Source: Semisulcospira habei (taxonomy: Eukaryota; Mollusca; Gastropoda; Semisulcospiridae). From it: a stretch of 64,000 nt of DNA. This document shows, one piece after another, positions 57,879 through 64,000 of the stretch (position 1 is the first letter of the stretch; each line of letters begins with the position of its first letter). The stretch spans positions 164,704,476 to 164,768,475 of the forward strand of contig BTPG01000007.1 in assembly GCA_036245525.1 (NCBI GenBank). Direction: 5' to 3'. Below the pieces are notes generated by a model. The model had not been told where the DNA came from. It saw only the letters and a program-made list of their open reading frames with translations, and searched no databases. The position numbers and the translations under genes were made by a program.

Positions 57879-58547
57879 CGACCGCCGGAGGAAGCGGTCG
57901 ACTTTTCCGATCTCTCCGCTGAACAGTCAAGCAGACGAGATATCAGTTTCATGGATTGTATTGTGTTCTACTATTCTACGTTACTCGGACGTTTTGTTTT
58001 CTAATTGCGCACACTACTTTGTGATCTCATTGCATATCTGGATATTTTGTGATTTAATTCAGTGGTGAATTAATCGTGTGGTGTTTTCAAGTTCTTGTGT
58101 GTGGTATTTTGGAACTATTTCACATCTTCCATTGTGGTTCATTATACTGGACTGTAACGTGCTGTTTACTGCAACTAATTTCTTTGTCCTGGACTTCAAA
58201 TGCATACTGCAACGGAGAGTGGACTTGCATACTATCTCACCGTACCGTGTTTATTGTGAGTAAAAAAACATGCTTTTTCTTAACGTTCCTTCAGCCCGTA
58301 CGCTATATATTATAGACTAGTCAGACTACACCACTGATACTAAGACTGCTGTCTTTGCCACGAAACTGCTGCCAGATGTTTACACAAGGCGGCGCTGTCG
58401 GCGGTCACGCTGACCCGCGCCGAGTAAACAGTTCCAGCCTTATCTGCCTAGGATCAGCTTGGCAGGTCCGGCATCGTACGTCATCAATCCATGCCAGCTA
58501 GAACCCCACACTTGACTTACGCCAACACCCATCCCCACCTCGCCCCC

Positions 58548-58850
58548 CTGTTCCTGGCACCTCTACCCCACCCACCCTCGTCACGCCCGCCCTCTCCTGC
58601 TTACCCACCCTCCATTCCCTCCCCCTCCCCACCCCCTCCCCGTGTTTCTGGCCCCTCTTCTCCACCCTACCCACCCTCTGCACGCCCTCCCTCTCCTCGG
58701 CTTACTCACATTCCATTACCTCACCCACCCCCCCTCCCACTCACACCCATCACTACCCCTGCTCCATTTTCCTGGCGCCTCCTCCCCCCTACCCACGCTC
58801 TGCCTCTTGCCTCTGCACGCCCTCCCTCTCCTGCGTAGCCACCCTCCACT
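58548..58850 (+). repeat. C-rich imperfect tandem repeats in LINE leader
   Basis: TGTTCCTGGCACCTCTACCC, TGTTTCTGGCCCCTCTTCTC and TTTTCCTGGCGCCTCCTCCC each start a block that contains GCACGCCCTCCCTCTCCT-like sequence, giving three units of about 100-115 bp. Confidence 0.65.
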
Positions 58851-58923
58851 GCCCCCCCCCCCCACCCCCAACTATAAACCACATTTCGTCAGTGACCCAT
58901 CCTCGTCTCCCGCCCCACTCTAA

Positions 58924-61812
58924 ATGACATGTCTGTTCCTATCTGAAACCATGACAACTATAGCCATTGTACACCAACCCCCTTCCACTCCCACCATCCC
59001 CCGTGACCCAGTACTGAGAGACACCTTAGACAAACTCCAAACAAGATTTGAATGTAAAGGTGCTAATGCCCTCAGCATTCTCAAGACGTGGAGGAATGCC
59101 GTGTATGTGAGATACATGCAGCTTCTGCCCAAACACACTGCAGGAGTCCACAATGTGTTATGGGAAGATTTCAACTATGACAATGAAGCTGTCACCCTTG
59201 ATGGCTACCTCTCTCCCCACACCCTGGTCCCTGATCACCTGGCCAAGACAATAGTTAAGATATATGAAGGGCCGGTACACACAGACGAGAACAAACTTAT
59301 CGTCATCACCGTGTACTTTAGAAAGAGGCGGACAACCGGTGGCACCTGCATGATTCAGGGGAAGAGAAAGGGTCTGTGGGTGAGATCGGAGTACCGGGCC
59401 CTTTGTGATTATGTACAACAGCTCCTGGCCGGTACAGCGGACCCTACAGACAATGTCCCCGTCACCAGCAACCATCTTGCATCTGACCCTGACGTTACAG
59501 AAAGTATCGTCACCTCACCCGCCACCCCTTCCAACTCCTCACGGGGCCTGCTGTTGGCTGTCTCCCTAGCAGACACCCCCATCACGCCTACCCTCTCCAC
59601 TCCCTCGGACAACAAAGAAGTCTCTCTTCTTGTGCAGCCGGCAGAGTCGTCAATCACAGGGGATTATCAACCGACGCCCCTTCTATCCGACCACTCATCC
59701 CCGACTAATCCCATCACCACATCTACTGGCCAGCCACTTCAGAACGCCCGCACTGATTTTTCACTTGTTGCGGCAACAGTTGATGGTGTAATGTCCACTG
59801 CCACGCCCCTTCCCCCAACCCGACCAAACACGACCGCCAGTTCCGCGTCTCCGGGGGATTATCAACCGACGCCCCTTCTATCCGACCACTCATCCCCGAC
59901 TAATCCCATCATCACATCTACTGGCCAGCCACTTCAGAACGCCCGCACTGATTTTTCACTTGTTGCGGCAACAGTTGATGGGGTAATGTCCACTGCCACG
60001 CCCCTTCCCCCAACCCGACCAAACACGAACGCCAGTCCCGCGTCTCCGGGACTGGGATTACGTAATACAGAGGCCGCACCCACCACGGCCCTCGGGACTA
60101 CCTGTCCTCACGAGGACACCACTGACCCTGATACTCTGCGAGCACAACTCAAAAGTGCTTGTAACCTCATCACGGACCTTCGCGCTGACGTCAGTACACT
60201 GTTCAAAGGACTTTCAGCAGCCCTAGCCAGGATTGATCAGCTCGAGAGTCAGCTCCGTGACGAGGCGGTCAAGAGAGCCAGAGATCTACAGGTTACGGAG
60301 AAAAGTGTGGGCGAAGTGTTGTCCGGCCTGGACGACAGGATAACTGGTGTGGAGACAGCTCAACACGCCACAGACGGCACTGTCAACCAGCTATCCTCCG
60401 CCAAACAGAGCCACAAGCAGCGCCTGAGGGAAATTCAAAAACAGTTGAAAAAGAAATCAGCCACTGCGTCCAACAACTCAGACGTTGCCATGAGTGGTAA
60501 CACTCAAACTGACCTGTCTGCCAATGTTGATATCTGTGCGTCTCCGCGCCAGGTAACGGGCAGCGCAATCGCTGCTCCCTGTCACCCCTCCCCTCCACCC
60601 GTTCTGCAAGAACTGGCCACGGTACAGGCTGTGAGTGCAGCCGAGAAGAGCCCAGAGCGACTCATACCAGTACGGATTACCGGCGGCCTGCCTGAGGTCA
60701 ACAACGGGTATGACCACGCCAGCAGCCAGCAGCAGCGTAATAACAAAATGTCTCCAGATGAGCAAATACTGCGACATTCAGTGCAGAGTGACACCACCAC
60801 GCTGGTCATTGGAGACTCTGTTGTTCGCAACATCAAGGCAGAGAAGATGCCCACCTACCCTATAGAAAAAGTAGACGTATTATCTGTCTCTGGCCTGCGG
60901 ACTGTCCACCTGCTGAACTGGCTCCAGCGACAACACGCGTCCCACACAGCGGTGGCACTGGTGACCTTCCACGTGGGGATCAACGATTGCAAACAGAAGG
61001 AAGTGACCAGCGCTGTGTGGGAACAGCTCGTCCGGGAATGCAGGCGGGTATTTCCCGGCGCTCGTCTGCAGGCATCCTCCATCCTGCCGACCGACAGTAG
61101 ACACCAGCTGTATAGGGCCATCACCGCCTCCAACAGTAACCTGTTCCATGTGTGCAGAAAGCTGGGTGTCACACTGATAGACAACACTCAGGTCTTTACT
61201 GCTGTTGATGGGTTGCCGCGTAGAAAATTCTACAGGCGCGGTGACCCCATCCATCCTAGTCGCCAGGGCACCATCAGTCTGGCCCTCAACATAAAGAGAG
61301 GAGGGCCAGCTACTGACGTCACCACTCCCAACAACCAGCCTGCAGGTGGTGACCGTCACCGCCGTCAGCGACGTGAAGGACACGCTGGCACCACCAACAC
61401 TTACGCTAATGTCGCAGCCGGCAGACAGTCAGTGTCCGCTGCAGCACCCAACCTGGAATCGCTCTGTGGTGCATCCAGCTTCGGTGCTGCACCGGAGAGT
61501 CAAGGTGGACTGTCAGTGTCCTCTGCTGTAGCACCAGGTCTGGAATCACAGTACAGCGAATCCAGATTTGGTGGTACAGCAGAGAGTCAATGTAGCTATC
61601 AGCAACAAATGCCGGGCCAGTATCCTATGTGGCAGCAACCGCCACTACCACCATACAGTGCCGCATTTCCACAGTATCGCGAGGCCGGACCATGGGGACA
61701 CTTCAGCATGACGCAACCAACGTATCCTTTCAGCGTCCCCCCGCTCACATACACGCCATACGCACAGCAGGAACCGTGGGCACAGTACAGCCACCCCGTG
61801 CGTGTGTATTAG
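58924..61812 (+). CDS. CR1-like LINE ORF1 with SGNH-hydrolase domain
   Basis: A 962-residue protein with no stop or frameshift. ORF1 proteins of this type bind element RNA, and some CR1-like lineages add an esterase domain. The first 150 residues are basic and unrecognised. Residues about 180-390 are Ser/Thr/Pro rich and include a 65-residue segment repeated exactly in tandem. A coiled coil follows (about 395-510: LRAQLKSACNLITDLRADV, QLESQLRDEAVKRARDLQ). The SGNH-type core has LVIGDSVVRN near 626 (Ser), VTFHVGINDC near 679 (Gly, Asn) and DPIHPSRQG near 773 (Asp, His), so all catalytic motifs remain. The tail is Gln/Pro/Tyr rich. A second Met 9 codons on is an alternative start. Confidence 0.88.
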   Translation: MTCLFLSETMTTIAIVHQPPSTPTIPRDPVLRDTLDKLQTRFECKGANALSILKTWRNAVYVRYMQLLPKHTAGVHNVLWEDFNYDNEAVTLDGYLSPHTLVPDHLAKTIVKIYEGPVHTDENKLIVITVYFRKRRTTGGTCMIQGKRKGLWVRSEYRALCDYVQQLLAGTADPTDNVPVTSNHLASDPDVTESIVTSPATPSNSSRGLLLAVSLADTPITPTLSTPSDNKEVSLLVQPAESSITGDYQPTPLLSDHSSPTNPITTSTGQPLQNARTDFSLVAATVDGVMSTATPLPPTRPNTTASSASPGDYQPTPLLSDHSSPTNPIITSTGQPLQNARTDFSLVAATVDGVMSTATPLPPTRPNTNASPASPGLGLRNTEAAPTTALGTTCPHEDTTDPDTLRAQLKSACNLITDLRADVSTLFKGLSAALARIDQLESQLRDEAVKRARDLQVTEKSVGEVLSGLDDRITGVETAQHATDGTVNQLSSAKQSHKQRLREIQKQLKKKSATASNNSDVAMSGNTQTDLSANVDICASPRQVTGSAIAAPCHPSPPPVLQELATVQAVSAAEKSPERLIPVRITGGLPEVNNGYDHASSQQQRNNKMSPDEQILRHSVQSDTTTLVIGDSVVRNIKAEKMPTYPIEKVDVLSVSGLRTVHLLNWLQRQHASHTAVALVTFHVGINDCKQKEVTSAVWEQLVRECRRVFPGARLQASSILPTDSRHQLYRAITASNSNLFHVCRKLGVTLIDNTQVFTAVDGLPRRKFYRRGDPIHPSRQGTISLALNIKRGGPATDVTTPNNQPAGGDRHRRQRREGHAGTTNTYANVAAGRQSVSAAAPNLESLCGASSFGAAPESQGGLSVSSAVAPGLESQYSESRFGGTAESQCSYQQQMPGQYPMWQQPPLPPYSAAFPQYREAGPWGHFSMTQPTYPFSVPPLTYTPYAQQEPWAQYSHPVRVY

Positions 61813-62450
61813 ACTCATTTCCAGAACATTCAGTTACTCTTCCTTACATAACTTTGTGCTTTACTTTCCAGGCTAACACTGAACAATATCGAATTGATTT
61901 TCTTGCGTCTCATTGCTCATAATTATTGTGTTTGCGCAGAGACGTATTCATTTGTTTTTAACTTCAACCACTGCGCGTGGTCCAATATTAACATTGTCAT
62001 CCTTTTGACTTCTGCCGACAGTATTCGTGAATACCGATCTTCTCACTCTGTGCGATTTGTGACGCTTATAGCACTAGTACTTGTGCACCGTGACACTTTC
62101 TCTACTAGTGCTCTACGTATATTCACACTACGATCATATCTGTGTCCTTTCGCAGCGCTGACTTTATTTCCCCTATCGCGCAGCGGGGTCGTTTAGCTTT
62201 GACTGTTGAAGTTTGCTAAAGGGATTAGTCCCTGTTAGTGACCGTTAGTGACCGGTAGTGTGGTCTATATCAGTGAATGCGTAGAAGAAACTCTTTTTTT
62301 TTTTTTTTTTTCACTTGCCTCCCACATTCTGTGTGTTAGAGCGGACTGATATTCTTTTGCTTTGTTTTATTATTTCAGCTCTTATTTGCCTTTGTATCAT
62401 TTATAAGCTTTTTTATTTGTACTCTTTGGTATTGACATACATTAGCAATC
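61813..62450 (+). other. Inter-ORF segment of the LINE
   Basis: 638 bp between the ORF1 stop and the ORF2 start, with a T-run at 62292-62310. It is long for a LINE and holds no convincing frame. ORF2 could begin earlier, but no in-frame domain is seen before 62451. Confidence 0.6.
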
Positions 62451-64000
62451 ATGGTGTATGATCGCCAGTTACATATTGGCCATTTAAATGTTTATCATTT
62501 AACTAACAAAGTTCCCGATCTGTGTGTGCTCTTGAGTCAATCCAATCCATTTCACTTGTTTGGTGTAACGGAATCGCGTCTCAATCGTAACATCAGCGAT
62601 GAGGCCGTTTCTATCCAGGACTTCACTGTACTGCGCCGCGATGCTGAATACCCGGGACATACGGGTATTGCAGTATACATTCATAATTCAATTAGCGGTA
62701 TTACTCGCAGGCGTGGGGACCTGGAGTCAAAAACCGTAGAATGCATTTGGGTTGAGTTAAGGGCAAACAAATCCAGCCCCGTGCTGGTCGGGTACATTTA
62801 CAGGAACCCAGCATCAACATTTCAATGGTTCGACGACTTTATCGCCATGATGGATAAGGTCAGACAGTCCAGCTCTGAAATTTTGATCCTAGGCGATTTC
62901 AATATTAACATGTTTTTGAATAACCCTGCTTGGGAGTGCACCATGTCTATGTTTGGTTTAAAGCAGCTAGTTAAAACAGCAACTCGTGTTAGTCCAACTT
63001 CCTCCACCCTTATAGACCACATATATACAACTACTCAATCAAGGGTGATGGCAGTAGACGTGCTTCAGGTAGGGATTAGCGATCACTACCCGGTGTGCTG
63101 TTGCTTGGCATTAAAAGCGGATAATTCATTCCGAAAACATCAGCACACGACTATTAGATACAGATCACTTAAACACTTCAACAAGGAAACATTTCTTTGT
63201 GATTTAAGTAGCACACACTTTGATACAGTGTACTACCATAATGACCCCAACGATGCTTTGTCTGAGTGGTACGGATTGTTCCTTGGTGTTCTCGATAAAC
63301 ACGCTCCATTCAGAGAGAAACGGGTGAAGAACCCCCAGCTTCCCGCCTGGTTAAGTAAGGAAATCAAGGATGCCATGCAGCTCCGAGATGACTATAAAAG
63401 AAAGAAGGATTTTATTGCTTATCGAAGGCAAAGAAACCATGTTAAACATTTAGTGAGGAAAGCTCAAAGGTCACTTTTTCACCGTCTTATGAACGGAAAG
63501 AAAGATGTCGTATCTGTGTGGCGAGCGATCAATGCTTTTACGAGGTCCAAAAATACCGCACAATGTACACAGTTATCAGCTGATATCTTGAATCAGCATT
63601 TCCTCTCGGCTGCCAGTACGTTGCTAAAAAATACATATTCTGGTCAGTCTTCAGCTGTGTCCGAAAAGCTAAAGACGTTTTGTGCAGAACGGCTGGACCC
63701 TGACACGTCATTCAGCATTCCGCTGTTAACGATATACGACGTGGGAAAATCCATCTCGTACTTAAAGAACAAACGTACGTCTGGCCATGATGGTATTAGT
63801 AGCTCAGTTCTGAAAATGGCCCTACCGTATATTTTAGATACCTTGACATATATATACAACCTTTGCATAAAGCAGGGGATATTTCCATCTTCTCTAAAAA
63901 CAGCCAAAGTGATCCCACTACCTAAAACGAAAGACCTTGCCGACCCTAACAAGTTCAGGCCCATTTCGCTACTGTCAACACTGTCGAAACCGATAGAAAG
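62451..64000 (+). CDS. CR1-like LINE ORF2, partial (endonuclease and start of RT)
   Basis: The frame opens MVYDRQLHIGHLNVYHLTNK and stays open for 516 codons to the window edge. The endonuclease is complete: HLNV (Asn), FGVTESRL (Glu), VGYIYRNP, LILGDFNINM (Asp, Asn), LIDHIY and VGISDHYPV (Asp, His). RT begins with KNKRTSGHDGISSSVLK and KVIPLPKTKD, then KFRPISLLSTLSKPIE at the edge. The YADD core lies outside the window. With ORF1 intact, this is the best candidate here for a recently active element. Confidence 0.9.
   Translation, partial: MVYDRQLHIGHLNVYHLTNKVPDLCVLLSQSNPFHLFGVTESRLNRNISDEAVSIQDFTVLRRDAEYPGHTGIAVYIHNSISGITRRRGDLESKTVECIWVELRANKSSPVLVGYIYRNPASTFQWFDDFIAMMDKVRQSSSEILILGDFNINMFLNNPAWECTMSMFGLKQLVKTATRVSPTSSTLIDHIYTTTQSRVMAVDVLQVGISDHYPVCCCLALKADNSFRKHQHTTIRYRSLKHFNKETFLCDLSSTHFDTVYYHNDPNDALSEWYGLFLGVLDKHAPFREKRVKNPQLPAWLSKEIKDAMQLRDDYKRKKDFIAYRRQRNHVKHLVRKAQRSLFHRLMNGKKDVVSVWRAINAFTRSKNTAQCTQLSADILNQHFLSAASTLLKNTYSGQSSAVSEKLKTFCAERLDPDTSFSIPLLTIYDVGKSISYLKNKRTSGHDGISSSVLKMALPYILDTLTYIYNLCIKQGIFPSSLKTAKVIPLPKTKDLADPNKFRPISLLSTLSKPIE

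Larger units (their letters stand above)
57878..64000 (+). mobile_element. CR1-like LINE, 5' UTR to mid ORF2
   Basis: The region has a long leader, ORF1 (58924-61812), a 638-bp inter-ORF segment and ORF2 (from 62451) still open at the window end. The start at 57878 is only the point where the TC tract ends. The true 5' end is not defined. Imperfect repeats of about 110 bp in the C-rich leader (58548-58850) could be promoter-like 5' UTR repeats. Confidence 0.75.

Overview
This window looks like repeat-rich, non-genic DNA from an animal, most likely a marine mollusc or related lophotrochozoan. The guess rests on the mix of non-LTR retrotransposons (CR1-like with an SGNH-type ORF1, L2-like, RTE, and an I-type element with RNase H), long CT, CA and AT microsatellites, and many TTAA-bounded short palindromic elements. 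I recognise no host gene exon, functional tRNA, rRNA or CRISPR array. Every convincing long coding region belongs to a retrotransposon.

Layout. 1-14 kb is packed with short palindromic elements, here called families A to J, plus a tRNA-derived SINE (4.9 kb) and microsatellites. 14.3-18.3 kb holds a tRNA-Leu-like head, a tandem array of about 167-bp units, and a 5'-truncated L2-like LINE. 18.4-36.8 kb has more palindromic elements, LINE tails, a 323-bp terminal-inverted-repeat element, an inverted duplication, a candidate 2-kb element between two CA tracts, a GGTT-rich region and a possible element between GTAT tracts. 36.8-44.7 kb contains a LINE fragment and a well-resolved nest: an RTE remnant interrupted by an I-type LINE (38823-43747, 13-bp target-site duplication), itself interrupted by a 382-bp SINE-like element (38842-39223, 13-bp duplication). 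A second copy of that SINE-like family lies at 50305-50690 with a 15-bp duplication. 53.8-56.7 kb is an array of about 42 copies of a 69-bp unit. From about 57.9 kb to the end is a CR1-like LINE with ORF1 intact (58924-61812) and ORF2 (62451 onward) running open off the window.

The most notable pattern is the set of palindromic families. Two abundant ones (A, about 17 copies; B, about 30 copies or fragments) and several rarer ones share TTAA ends, commonly TTAACCC-like, and carry a long central hairpin. The ends resemble piggyBac-type termini, so they are probably non-autonomous piggyBac-like MITEs. Within a copy the two hairpin arms often carry matching, complementary changes absent from other copies, which suggests arm-to-arm homogenisation. 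Some copies have lost the hairpin precisely or lost one arm. No transposase gene is visible here.
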